This document shows positions 5,683 to 14,587 of a stretch of DNA of 15,937 bases, piece by piece (within the stretch, counting starts at the first letter, position 1; each line of letters begins with the position of its first letter). The position numbers and the translations under genes were made by a program. The stretch comes from Coriobacteriaceae bacterium AF45-21. GTDB taxonomy: Bacteria; Actinomycetota; Coriobacteriia; Coriobacteriales; Coriobacteriaceae. The stretch covers positions 1-15,937 of the forward strand of contig JAQCYU010000038.1 of assembly GCA_027682925.1 (NCBI GenBank). The letters run 5' to 3'. The notes under the pieces are model-generated. The model was not told the DNA's origin. It saw only the letters and a list, made by a program, of their open reading frames with translations, and did no database searches.

Positions 5683-8042
5683 CTATACGCGACGCTTGAG
5701 CTGAGCCCCACCCTCGCCAGGCATCAAACGGCGTGCATCGTAGACCGAGTCGACGCTGCTAATCGATGCCAGTAGCGGATCCAGGCCACTCGCATCCGAG
5801 ATCTCGACCATAAAACGCAGGGTCGCAATGCCCTCGCGGTTGGTCGAGGTGGCGGCGGAAAGGATATTGCCGCCTGCATCGCCAATGGCGATGGTAACGT
5901 CCTTGAGCAGGCCCATACGATCCAGGCACTCGACCACAATCTCGACCTGGAAAAGCGTATCGGCGGCGCGTCCCACTCTACGTCAATCATGCGCTCGGGG
6001 TGCTCCATGAGGCCCTTGACGTTGGGGCAGTTGGCACGATGCACCGAGACACCTCGGCCGCGCGTGATGAAGCCGACGATGTCGTCGCCCGTCACGGGGT
6101 TGCAGCAATGGGCCAGACGGACCAGCAGGCCGCTGTTGCTCTCGCCCTTGACGATAATGCCGTTGCTGGCGCTCTTGCCGCGCTTTTGCGGCTTGCGGTT
6201 GGAGCCGCGGGCAGGCTGCTTAACAACTTCGGCGATTGCCTCGGCCTTGGTGATCTGTTCCTCGGGTTTGGGGTCCAAGATTTGCTCGACCTTATTGCCC
6301 ACGGCACGTGGGGCGACTTTACCCGCACCAACGGCGGCAAACAGGTCCTCGAGCTGCTTGTAGTTAAACTGCTCCGCCACGGTATTGAGCGCACGCGTGG
6401 ACCGCGGCGTAGAGATGCCGTACCCGCGCTTGCGCAGGTCCTTGGCCAGTATATCGCGGCCAGCAGCAGCGTCATCGTCTTTGGTCGCGGCGGCGAAGTA
6501 ACGGCGGATCTTTGACTTGGCCGAAGGTGTCTTGACGATCTTGAGCCAATCGCGCGACGGCTTGGAGCTCTTGTTGGTCAGGATTTCAATGCGGTCGCCC
6601 GTCTTGATCTCGTGCGTGAGCGGGGCCACCGCACCGTTGATCTTAGCGCCGACGCAGTGGTTGCCCACCTCGGTGTGAACGGCGTAGGCAAAGTCGAGCG
6701 GCGTGGAGCCGGCACGAAGCGCCATGACCTCGCCCTTGGGCGTAAAGACAAAGATCTCTTGATCGAAGAGGTCGACCTTCAACGAATGCAGGTATTCCTT
6801 GGCGTCGGTGATCTCATCAGACGCAGCCCAATCGAGCGAATGTTTGAGCCAGTTAATCTGGTCGTCCAGACGCTGGGCATCATTGGTCTTAGACGCAGAC
6901 GATCCGCCCGACTTCTTGTACAGCCAGTGGGCGGCAATGCCGTACTCGGCCTGCTCATGCATCTCATAGGTTCGAATCTGAATCTCGAGCGGGCGGGCCG
7001 TGGGGCCGATAACCGTCGTGTGAAGCGATTGGTAGTTATTGACCTTGGGCATGGCGATATAGTCTTTAAAGCGACCGGGCATGGGGTGCCATAGTGTGTG
7101 CACCGCGCCGAGCGTGGAGTAGCAATCGCGCACCGAATGCGTAATGACGCGCAGTGCCACCAGATCGTAGATCTCGGAGAACTCCTTGCCCTTGCGTTTC
7201 ATCTTTTGGTAGATGGACCAATAGTGCTTGGAACGGCCGTTGATCTGGAAGCCCTCCAGGCCAATGCGGTTGAGCTCGTCGGTGAGCGTCTTGATGGTCT
7301 CGGCCAGATAGCGCTCGCGAACCTCGCGCGACTCGGCTACCATGCGCGCGATGCGCTGATAGGCATCGGGCTCCAAGTAGAAGAAGGACAGGTCCTCGAG
7401 CTCCCACTTGATAGAGCTCATGCCCAGGCGGTCGGCCAGAGGCGCGTATACGTCCATGGTCTCGCGCGCCTTAAACAGACGGCGGTCCTCGCGCAGGGCG
7501 GCAAGCGTGCGCATGTTATGCAGGCGGTCGGCGAGCTTGACGATGATGACGCGAATGTCCTTGGACATGGCAAGGAACATCTTGCGCAGCGTGAGGGCCT
7601 GCTTCTCGTCCATGCTGTCTACTTCGATGTTGGTGAGCTTGGTCACGCCGTCGACGAGCTCGGCCACGGTTTCGCCAAACAGGCCGGAAACATCGGCAAG
7701 CGAGGTCTCGGTGTCCTCGACGGTATCGTGCAGCAGCGCGGCGCACACCACATCGCAGTCCATCTTGAGGTCGGCCAAAATGATGGCCACCTCGACGGGA
7801 TGGTTGATGTACATCTCACCCGAGCGGCGCTTTTGGTTGCAGTGCTTCTCGGCAGCAAAGCAATAGGCCTGCTCAACCTTAGAAAAGTCGTCCTCATTCA
7901 TATATTTGAGGCACAGGCGCTCCAGCTTGTCATAGCTGTCCGCCATAATCTCGGGCGGCAGCTCATCGGCATGCTTATAGTGCTCCATCTCCGAGAACGG
8001 CTGGAGGGTGGAATCATGGGCGGTACGGGCTGCGGCATCCAT
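5683..8042 (-). CDS. rel: Bifunctional (p)ppGpp synthetase/hydrolase (RSH), frameshift before the ACT domain
   Basis: This is a full-length Rel/SpoT-type enzyme that makes and degrades the alarmone (p)ppGpp. The hydrolase HD domain is intact (His81 in YINHPVEVA, His105-Asp106 in LLHDTVEDT, Asp171 to Asn176 in ADRLHNM). The synthetase domain has IYDLVALRVI (291-300), RFKDYIAMPK with NYQSLHTTV, and EIQIRT (353-358). TGS lies at about 429-490 (FVFTPKGEVM) and the zinc-finger region at 644-674 (HCCNPVTGDDIVG to HRANCP). After Asp691 the frame breaks; the ACT domain (QVEIVVECLDRMGLLKDV and on) continues in another frame to 5683. One missing base near 5970 would restore about 786 residues. Both active sites look functional. 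The gene starts 15 nt after recJ, with AGGGG before its ATG. The shift could be a sequencing error or a real loss of the regulatory ACT domain. Confidence 0.93.
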
Positions 8043-8057
8043 CGAGGTCCCCTTCCC

Positions 8058-11000
8058 CTAGGCCCGCGGTACGATCGGGCGGTTAACTTTGGCTAGCATA
8101 TCAGAAGCGCACGAATCGAGCGCCCAGCTCCGGAAAGCCGAGAACTCCATGCGCGAGCGCAAGCCCTCCAAATAGCGAATTGACCTGCTCAATTGCACGC
8201 GGCCGGGGTTTTCGGCCATCGCGATGCGACGAGTGTCGTCAAACCCCGAAACTCGACAGAAACCAAGCTCTTCGAAGATTCCCAGGCCGCTTTCCACCGA
8301 ACGCTCGTCGACCGGCGTGCGAGCATCGATGGCAAGGCACATCTGCGCGATGTCGATATCGCTCGCACTAAAGGAATCGTCCCCGGTTTTGCCGCGGTTG
8401 GAGCGCCACATGGTCTGCAGCGCTCGATAGAGCGTGACAAGCTCATCACGCTCGGGCGCGTAACAATCGAGCAGGCGCTCATTAATACGAGCGTCACGCG
8501 ACGAATAGAGCAGGTGAATCACAGCGGGCTGTCCATCGCGGCCGGCACGGCCACTCATCTGGTTAAACTCAATCGCGCCAAACGGCATGTGGTAGAGCAC
8601 GACATGACGGATATCGGGCAAGTTGACGCCCTCACCGAAAGCCGAAGTTGAAACGATGCAGCTGAGACTTCCGTCTCTAAAGGCTTCCTCGACACGGCGG
8701 CGATCGGAGCGCGCAAGCCCGGCGTTATAGAACGCGATATGGGTCGCACAGTCGGGCACGCGTTTGCGCAACGTCTTGGCAAGTGCCACGGACTGGTCGC
8801 GCGAGTTCACGTAGATAACGGTCTTCTCCCCCGTCGCCACGATCGACACCAGGCGATTTTCGCGGCTCGCAAGGTCACGGTCGTCCTCGAGTTGCAGGTT
8901 CTCGCGAACGGTCTCGTCGACCACCGTCCTGGTAATCGGCAATACACGAGCAAGCTCCGCCACGACCGGGGCCGTCGCGGTAGCCGTTGCCGCCATGACA
9001 ACGGGGTCGCCCAGGGCTTTGAGAATATCGGGCATGTCGAGGTATGCGCTCCGGTCGCCGCCTTTGGCAAGACCGGCATGGTGCGCCTCATCGATAACGA
9101 CAAAGCCAATACGTCCAGAACGTGCAAAGCGATCGCGATGGATAGACAGGAACTCCGGCGTCGTGAGCACGATGCCGGTGCGGCCCGAAGCCAAGCCGGC
9201 AAACACGTCATCGCGCGCTGCTTCCACGGTCTCGCCGGTCAATACGCCCACGCCAATGCCGAGCGCGGCCATCGTCGAGGAAAGGTGATAGGCCTGGTCG
9301 GCAACGAGTGCGCGCAGCGGATAGACAAAAATGCTCGCGCGCCCGCGAAGAACCGCCTCGCGTGCGGCATGTACATGGAAAATCAGAGACTTGCCGCGAC
9401 CCGTTCCCATAACGGCCAAGACGCTGCGGTGGTCGGCCAGGGCGTCGAGTGCCTCGACCTGCGCGCGATGTGGCTGGTTCGAGCCGATAAAGCTATGGAT
9501 AAGCGAGCGCGTCAGCTCGGTATAGGAAAGCTGGGCGAGCGTCTCGCGCTTACGCGACTCCAGGCGCAGGCCGGAATCCGCCGGCTGCACGCCGCGGCGA
9601 AGCTCACATGTCGGATCGTCGATACTGGGCGCCGTGGTATCACGCACCAAGACATCTTTAATCATGAGCTTGGGCTTCACACGTCCCTGCCAATGCTCGG
9701 CCACGGCCTCGAACACCAAGTCGACGGCACTGTCGCAATTGATGAGCCTATCGATCTGCGGCACGCGGAACATGATGGCCGGCACACTCGCAGCGCCATC
9801 GGTCGCCACAAAGCGCATGTGCTCGCCGGTTTTGCCCACCACGGCGCGATCGCACATCGTCACGCCCTCGGCGGCCAGAAGCGGCACCTTATTGCCCTGG
9901 CCAAACGGCTCAAGACGAGAAATCTGCTCGATAGTCTCGATATTTAGCTCGGAGAGGTCAACGGTGGCGGCAACCTCGTCAGTGTCCTCAAAGTCATCGG
10001 CGGGAAGCTCCGATAGCACGGCCGAAAGGCGACGGCGGAACTCATCGAGCTTGGATGTCTCGATGGTCACACCTACCGCACCGGCATGCCCGCCGCGACG
10101 AATCAACAGGTCGGAGCAACGCTCGACGGCATCGAACAAGTTGACTTTGCCCACCGAGCGGCCCGATCCGCGTGCAACGCCGTCCTCGATCGAGAAGAGC
10201 AGCGCCGGCACGTGGTAGCGATTGGTCAGGCGGCTCGCCACGATGCCCTTGACGCCCTCGTGCCAGCCCTCGCCGCCCACGACGATTGCGCGCCCGCCGT
10301 CATAAGTCTCCTCGACCTTCGCCATGGCATCGCGCGTAAGCTCGGCCTCGATCTCGCGGCGTTGGCGATTGATTTCCTCGAGCTCGGCTGCCAGTGCACT
10401 TGCTTCAATAGGATCACGGGCAAGCAGCAGGTCAAGCGCCAGCTTGGGATCAGCCATGCGGCCGGCAGCGTTCAGACGAGGGATGAGTGAAAACGACAGG
10501 CCGTCGGCCGTAATGGTAGAAAGGTCGGCCTTGGCAAGTGCGGCAAGCGCGATATAGCCGGGACGGGCCGTCACGCGCATCTGCTGGATGCCCTCGGCGA
10601 CCAGTGCGCGATTCTCGGGCGTGAGCGGCATCATGTCGGACACGGTGCCCAGCGCCGCGACCTCTATCAGCGAACGCCAATACGACGGCTTGCCCAAACG
10701 CTCTCCCAGAACCTGCACCAGCTTAAGCGCCACGCCGGCACCGGCAAGCTCGCGCGAGGGACCCTCGTCCTCGAGCTTGGGGTCGGTCAGGGGCACGCCC
10801 TGCGGCACCTGGTCGGACGGCTCGTGATGGTCCGTGACCACCAAATCGATCCCTAGGCTCTCCAGATAGGAGACCTCTTCCTTGGCAGCAATACCGTTAT
10901 CGACGGTCACAATCAGGTTGGGTTGGGCGAGCTCGTTGACGCGGTCGAGCGCCGCACGCGACAGGCCGTAGCCCTCGTCAAAGCGATGCGGGATAAACGG

Positions 11001-11344
11001 CGTGACGTTGGCGCCAAACGAACGTAGCGCCTCGGTCAACAGACAAGTCGACGTAATGCCGTCGACGTCAAAATCGCCAAAGACGGCGATGCGCTCGTGG
11101 CTGCGAATAGCACGCTCAACGCGGTCGGCGACGACCGCCATGCCCGGAATAACGAGCGGGTCCGCCCAGTCGCGATCGAGCGAAGGCGTCAAAAACAGCT
11201 GGCCTTCTTCGATGGATGTAATGCCGTGCGCAACCATAATGCGCGCCACCAACCGGGTATGCCCAGGCCAGCCGAAAGTTCCTTTTCGAGCTCGGGGTTT
11301 TGCCGAGCGACCGCCCAGCGATGCATCGTCTTAAGCGATGACAT
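8058..11344 (-). CDS. recJ: RecJ exonuclease fused to a RecQ-like helicase, frameshift near the N-terminus
   Basis: The open frame below 11252 has 1064 residues. The first 540 form RecJ, a 5'-3' single-strand DNA exonuclease: DFDVDG (60-65), VTVDNG (115-120), VVTDHHEPS (the DHH motif), NAAGRM (261-266) and the DHHA1 motif RRGGHAGAVG (385-394), then the OB region. Residues of about 575-1064 form a superfamily 2 helicase of RecQ type: Walker A MGTGRGKS (615-622), DEAH (721-724), TATAT, VNSRD, STSAFGEGVN and QMSGRAGRDG (898-907). The usual RecJ N-terminal start (MSSLKTMHRWAVARQNPELEKEL region) lies in another frame at 11344-11255; one extra C near 11255 joins them as AGLGIPRLVARIM. The true start is uncertain: ATG 11344 lacks a good ribosome binding site, while an ATG at 11396 has AGAGGA but a frame ending soon. 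Probable operon with rel. Confidence 0.92.
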
Positions 11345-11452
11345 AGGCGCCCACCCCCGATAGGGGCAGGTCGCCGCGATACCTCTCACGGTTCATAGCG
11401 ATGAGTCCTCTGTGTATGCCCGCTTCGGCAGGCAGATCTGTTGAACGGATTT

Positions 11453-11479
11453 ATTATACCGTGCGGCACGGACGCACAA
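11453..11479 (-). promoter_or_regulatory. Probable promoter of the recJ-rel operon
   Basis: On the minus strand a perfect TATAAT (11458-11453) lies 15 nt downstream of TTGTGC (11479-11474). The -10 is consensus and the spacing short. It is about 110 nt before the first recJ codon at 11344, in the divergent region shared with the BASS transporter gene. Confidence 0.45.
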
Positions 11480-11522
11480 CGTCCAGCACGCCGCGGTTTC
11501 GATAAACGAGGGCGGTAATACC

Positions 11523-11537
11523 CTCGAAATATTCGAG
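11523..11537. promoter_or_regulatory. Inverted repeat in the recJ/BASS divergent region
   Basis: CTCGAA and TTCGAG, separated by ATA, lie about 85 nt upstream of the transporter start and upstream of the recJ promoter. Such symmetry in a divergent promoter region may be a regulator site; nothing else supports it. Confidence 0.3.
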
Positions 11538-11619
11538 CGTTTCTGACGCACGGACGCATGCGAGCGTCTAGCATATCCATTCAAAACGGATTCACGAGCA
11601 AAGGGAGTCGCAAGCGCAT

Positions 11620-12617
11620 ATGAAGCAATGGGTTGGACTGGGAAAGTTCCTCGCAGGGCATATGCAGATCATCGTTCCGATTTGCGTGGCGCTCGGCGTG
11701 CTCTTTCCCCAGCAGATCGGCGTGCTCAAGCCATTGTTCCCGCCCTCTTCGCCTTTATGACGTTCCAAGGCGCGCTCAGTAACACCTTCCACCAGGTCGC
11801 TGAGGTGTTCCGCCGTCCCCTGCACCTGATTTTGGCGCTGCTCGTCTCGGCGGTGCTCATTCCCATAGCAGCCTATGCCATAGGGTCACTCTTCTTTGGC
11901 TCCAACCCCAACCTTGTCTGCGGCATCGTGCTCGAGTACAGCGTACCCGTGGCAGTCACCGCCTTTATGTGGATTAGTATGTTCGGCGGCAACGGCCCGC
12001 TCGCGCTCACCATCATCCTGACGTCCTCGGTTATCTCGCCTGTGACGATTCCGCTCACGCTGAAGCTCTTGCTGGGTGCCACCGTCTCGATCGATGTGCC
12101 GAGCATGATGCAGGACATGGCCTTTATGATCGCCATCCCCGCCGTGCTCGGCATCGTGATCAACGAGCTCACGCGCGGATGGGGACACGAGAAACTCTCC
12201 CCCGCGCTTTCGCCCGCCTGCAAGTTCATGATGATGGGTGTCATCGCCTCCAACTCCACCGCCATGAGCGAGTACGTGCTACACATGAATGCGGTGCGCC
12301 TGGAAGTCGCCCTCTTTATTTTGACCTTCGCCATCAGCGGCTTTGTCGTCGGCATTCTGGTCGCCCGCGCGTTGCACCTGCCGTATAGCGAGACGACCAC
12401 CATGTGCTTTACCTGCGGCATGCGCAATATCTCTTCGGGCGCCGTCATCGCCACGCAGTATTTTCCCGGCGAGGTCGTGTTTCCCGTCATGTGCGGAACG
12501 CTGTTTCAGCAGGTGCTCGCCTCGGTTATCGGACATCTCTTTGAGCGACTGACCGGCGAGGAGCGCGCCAAACAGCGCAAGCGGGTCAAGGCCGGGCGCG
12601 ACGCGATGGCACGCTAG
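11620..12617 (+). pseudogene. BASS-family (bile acid:sodium symporter-like) transporter, one-base frameshift
   Basis: The gene encodes a polytopic membrane protein of about 332 residues once one base is restored. The N-terminal part, MKQWVGLGKFLAGHMQIIVPICVALGVLFPQQIGVLK, is read from ATG 11620; after 11731 the homology continues in another frame as IVPALFAFMTFQGALSNTF through about eight further hydrophobic segments. The conserved EYSVPVAVTAFMW and GMRNISSGAVIATQYFP regions fit the sodium-coupled BASS/SBF superfamily, whose members move bile acids, pantothenate or other organic anions. The substrate cannot be told from sequence. GGGAG lies 12 nt before the ATG. The gene diverges from recJ and converges on the GalT-like gene with no strong terminator visible between. 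A missing C in AAGCC(C)ATTG is the simplest explanation of the shift; sequencing error is likely. Confidence 0.8.
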
Positions 12618-12647
12618 GCAGCACACTTTTCGCAGGCGCTCGCCTTG

Positions 12648-13445
12648 CTATACGAGCGTTTCCAGATGCGCGCGTAGGCGCTCAGCATCGATATAGAGCG
12701 TGGTCTCGGCATTAACCTGGGCCAGACGATAGCCCACGAAGTAGGGCGATACCACCCAACGTGGCAACGCCTTGGCAATGGTCCGGCCGTCCATGTGGTA
12801 GAAGAACAAGTTGTACGACTCCGCGCGACCGCCGTGGTGTTCGTGCAGGATATAGCGCAGGGCCACCTGAATCGCATCGGCAAACAGGTCCGCTTCGGCT
12901 TGGTCGCGGGCGTCGTCGCTGGCGGCGATTCCCTGTGGAGCCGAGACGTTGACCTCAAAGAATCCCATGATCGGCTCGGTTGAGATGTTGACCGAGATTC
13001 TCCCCTGCCGCCAGACATTGATGCCTTCGAAATTGGCGGAAGTCAGCGAAGCATAGCCGTCTTCCTGCTCAAAACCCACAATCTGCATGTGAGGATGGAC
13101 GAGGCTGCCGCCCGAAAGCGGGCCTTTGTTCTTGTACATGAGCACGCTGAGGTACTGTTGGGAATCGATCATCTGCTGCCAACAGCCCAGGGCAAACCGC
13201 ATCACATGATGCAGCTCATCCGGTTCATAGGTCGCCAGGTCGGCGTCGTGATTGGCCGACTCGATCAATACGGTCTGACGGGTGGCCCGCAAGGTCTTGA
13301 ACTTATTCTCGAGCCAGATGCAGTCACCATCGCGCTCGATGATGTTGGCGAGCCCCTCCGTGTCGCAAAAGGGGCACGCGGTGCCAGGGCGACGATTATC
13401 GTCGGGCTTACCGTTCGCCTGCTGAACGTCAAATACCAGCGCCAC
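12648..13445 (-). CDS. GalT-like HIT-superfamily protein (DUF4931 type)
   Basis: The 265-residue protein resembles galactose-1-phosphate uridylyltransferase. It has an N-terminal CPFC (Cys24, Cys27), a likely metal site; ENKFKTL, as in the nucleotide-binding part of GalT; and GGSLVHPHMQ, where the HPHxQ motif supplies the probable nucleophile His119. It is shorter than true GalT (about 350 residues or more) and resembles the uncharacterised DUF4931 group. Nucleotidyl transfer or phosphoester hydrolysis is inferred; the substrate is unknown. The start is GTG at 13445, with GGAGG at 8-nt spacing inside the end of cutC; only 3 nt separate the cutC stop and this GTG, so the two are surely co-transcribed and probably translationally coupled. 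Confidence 0.75.
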   Translation of the reverse strand: MALVFDVQQANGKPDDNRRPGTACPFCDTEGLANIIERDGDCIWLENKFKTLRATRQTVLIESANHDADLATYEPDELHHVMRFALGCWQQMIDSQQYLSVLMYKNKGPLSGGSLVHPHMQIVGFEQEDGYASLTSANFEGINVWRQGRISVNISTEPIMGFFEVNVSAPQGIAASDDARDQAEADLFADAIQVALRYILHEHHGGRAESYNLFFYHMDGRTIAKALPRWVVSPYFVGYRLAQVNAETTLYIDAERLRAHLETLV

Positions 13446-13448
13446 GGG

Positions 13449-14126
13449 TTATACCTCCAACGGCACGATCTTGGTGCCATGGAGCTCGGAGACGCCTAGC
13501 GCCGCTGCGACCGCGTCGCGATTTGCCGTAGTGATGCCGCCGCCGGGAAGGATGGTCAAACGATCGCCCGCATACTCGATTAAACGAGCCAGGTGATCGA
13601 AATTATCCTCGATCGACGTACCGGCCGCGCCGCCATGCGTGAGGATGCGCGTAACGCCGCAGTCGGCAAGTGTATCAATCGCATCGAGCTGAGCCTCGGG
13701 CGAAAGCTGGTCAAATGCCATGTGGAAGGTGATGTCAAGGGACTCGCGCTTGCACTCCTCGGTCGCGCAACCCGTAGCCATAACGAGGGCGCCAAGGGTG
13801 AGCTCGTCGAGCGCCCAGCCGCCGGCACAGGGCTTGCAGCAGCCAAAGACCAAGCCGTCAACGCCGGCGCTTACGGCAAGGCCCAGGTCCATCTCCATCA
13901 TGCGCAGCTCGTCTTGGTTGTAATGAAAGTCACCGCCCCGCGGGCGAATCATGCACATCACTCGCGCGTCATGCTCGTGAGCATAGCTGACTGTAGCGCT
14001 GATAACACCGGCCGAGGGTGTAGTGCCACCGACGGCAAGGTTGTCGCACAGTTCAATACGCCTTGCACCGGCATCGATAGCCGCCGGCACCCGCTCAAAG
14101 TTCTCGGCACAAAACTCGTACAGCAT
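13449..14126 (-). CDS. cutC: CutC family protein
   Basis: The 225-residue protein is a CutC-family TIM barrel. Recognisable stretches are MLYEFCAENFERVPAAIDAGARRIELCDNL at the start, GGTTPSAGVI, CMIRPRGGDFHYN, GVDGLVFGC, FHMAFDQ (usually FHRAFD), ILTHGGAAG and LPGGGI. CutC was named for copper tolerance in E. coli, but its biochemical role is unsettled and a metabolic enzyme role is possible. A Cys-rich patch (GCCKPCAGG) is not a general family feature that I know and might bind metal. The ATG at 14126 begins where the homology begins; GGGGGT lies 7 nt upstream. Longer frames reach back into the repeat region and are spurious. It is the first gene of a two-gene unit with the GalT-like gene. 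Confidence 0.88.
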   Translation of the reverse strand: MLYEFCAENFERVPAAIDAGARRIELCDNLAVGGTTPSAGVISATVSYAHEHDARVMCMIRPRGGDFHYNQDELRMMEMDLGLAVSAGVDGLVFGCCKPCAGGWALDELTLGALVMATGCATEECKRESLDITFHMAFDQLSPEAQLDAIDTLADCGVTRILTHGGAAGTSIEDNFDHLARLIEYAGDRLTILPGGGITTANRDAVAAALGVSELHGTKIVPLEV

Positions 14127-14184
14127 AGATAGACCCCCAAAGACAGCAGATGTTTTCCGACGGGCATTGTCACACATCCCCATG

Positions 14185-14253
14185 AAGTTGCGGTGGAATA
14201 GGGACTGTTTTGGCCTCTGGAGCCCGTATTCAGTCCCTATTTCACCGCAACTT
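14185..14253. repeat. Long inverted repeat upstream of cutC
   Basis: Arms of 23 bp (14185-14207 and 14231-14253) match at 22 of 23 positions, the exception being a G-U-compatible pair, around a 23-nt spacer. No T run follows. The element abuts a terminator (14254) and is one of three hairpins in a row; it resembles a small palindromic intergenic repeat. Confidence 0.8.
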
Positions 14254-14290
14254 AAAGGGGTGCTGACCGAAATGGTCAGCACCCCTTTTT
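14254..14290 (+). terminator. Strong rho-independent terminator, possibly bidirectional
   Basis: GGGGTGCTGACC (14257-14268) and GGTCAGCACCCC (14274-14285) form a perfect 12-bp stem with loop GAAAT, extended to 15 bp by AAA/TTT and followed by TTTTT on the plus strand. On the minus strand it is followed by CCCCTTTAAG, a weaker tail. No plus-strand gene lies just upstream, so it may insulate the padR module from cutC or be a relic of a lost gene. Confidence 0.85.
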
Positions 14291-14302
14291 GCTGTATAGA
14301 AG

Positions 14303-14358
14303 TAGTCGTTGGGGACGTTCTTAAACGACTATTCATTCAAGAACGTCCCCAACGACTA
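14303..14358. repeat. 56-bp hairpin element, copy 1
   Basis: Perfect 20-bp arms (14303-14322 and 14339-14358, beginning tagtcgttggggacg) flank a 16-nt loop. The loop itself contains aaacgacta, another match to the arm end, so alternative pairing is possible. A diverged 56-bp copy lies at 15882-15937. The two sit on either side of the padR module. Confidence 0.9.
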
Positions 14359-14521
14359 TCCCGGGATGAGGCACGCTTTGGTGCGGGAAGGTAGCTGCTC
14401 AGAAATGTGGTCGAATGAGAGTTGCATCAAAGGAGCACTGGTTGGTGTTTCGCGCGATGCGTCAACCGACACTCGTCGCTATACCGGGGACAGACAGACC
14501 GGACTCCCTATACGACAACTG
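14359..14521. other. Non-coding stretch before the padR promoter
   Basis: No gene or clear structure is visible. The frame of PadR stays open upstream through this stretch, but the peptide matches no family and has no start signal, so I treat it as non-coding. Confidence 0.4.
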
Positions 14522-14550
14522 TTGACATCATATACTATGTGTCATATAGT
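14522..14550 (+). promoter_or_regulatory. Promoter of the padR module
   Basis: A perfect TTGACA (14522-14527) and TATAGT (14545-14550) are separated by exactly 17 nt. Transcription should start near 14557, leaving a leader of about 30 nt with an AAAGGAGGT ribosome binding site. This is the best promoter in the window. Confidence 0.85.
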
Positions 14551-14551
14551 A
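14533..14551. promoter_or_regulatory. Operator overlapping the padR -10 (likely PadR autoregulation)
   Basis: TACTAT (14533-14538) and ATAGTA (14546-14551) form a perfect inverted repeat with a 7-nt spacer across the -10. A further 8-bp palindrome, AGTATACT (14562-14569), lies just past the predicted start site. PadR proteins bind AT-rich inverted repeats of this kind in their own promoters; the assignment here is inferred from position. Confidence 0.65.
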
Positions 14552-14587
14552 GGTGTTGCACAGTATACTACGAAAGGAGGTGTGCGG

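Noticed and set aside
7098..8096. 332-residue plus-strand frame opposite rel
   Set aside because: Antisense to the conserved HD and synthetase domains of Rel; no protein-like motif of its own.
8739..9947. 402-residue plus-strand frame opposite the RecJ/helicase gene
   Set aside because: Antisense shadow of a well-supported gene; no family resemblance.
14309..14587. Upstream extension of the padR frame
   Set aside because: It would translate the hairpin element and the promoter; the strong ribosome binding site is just before 14588.
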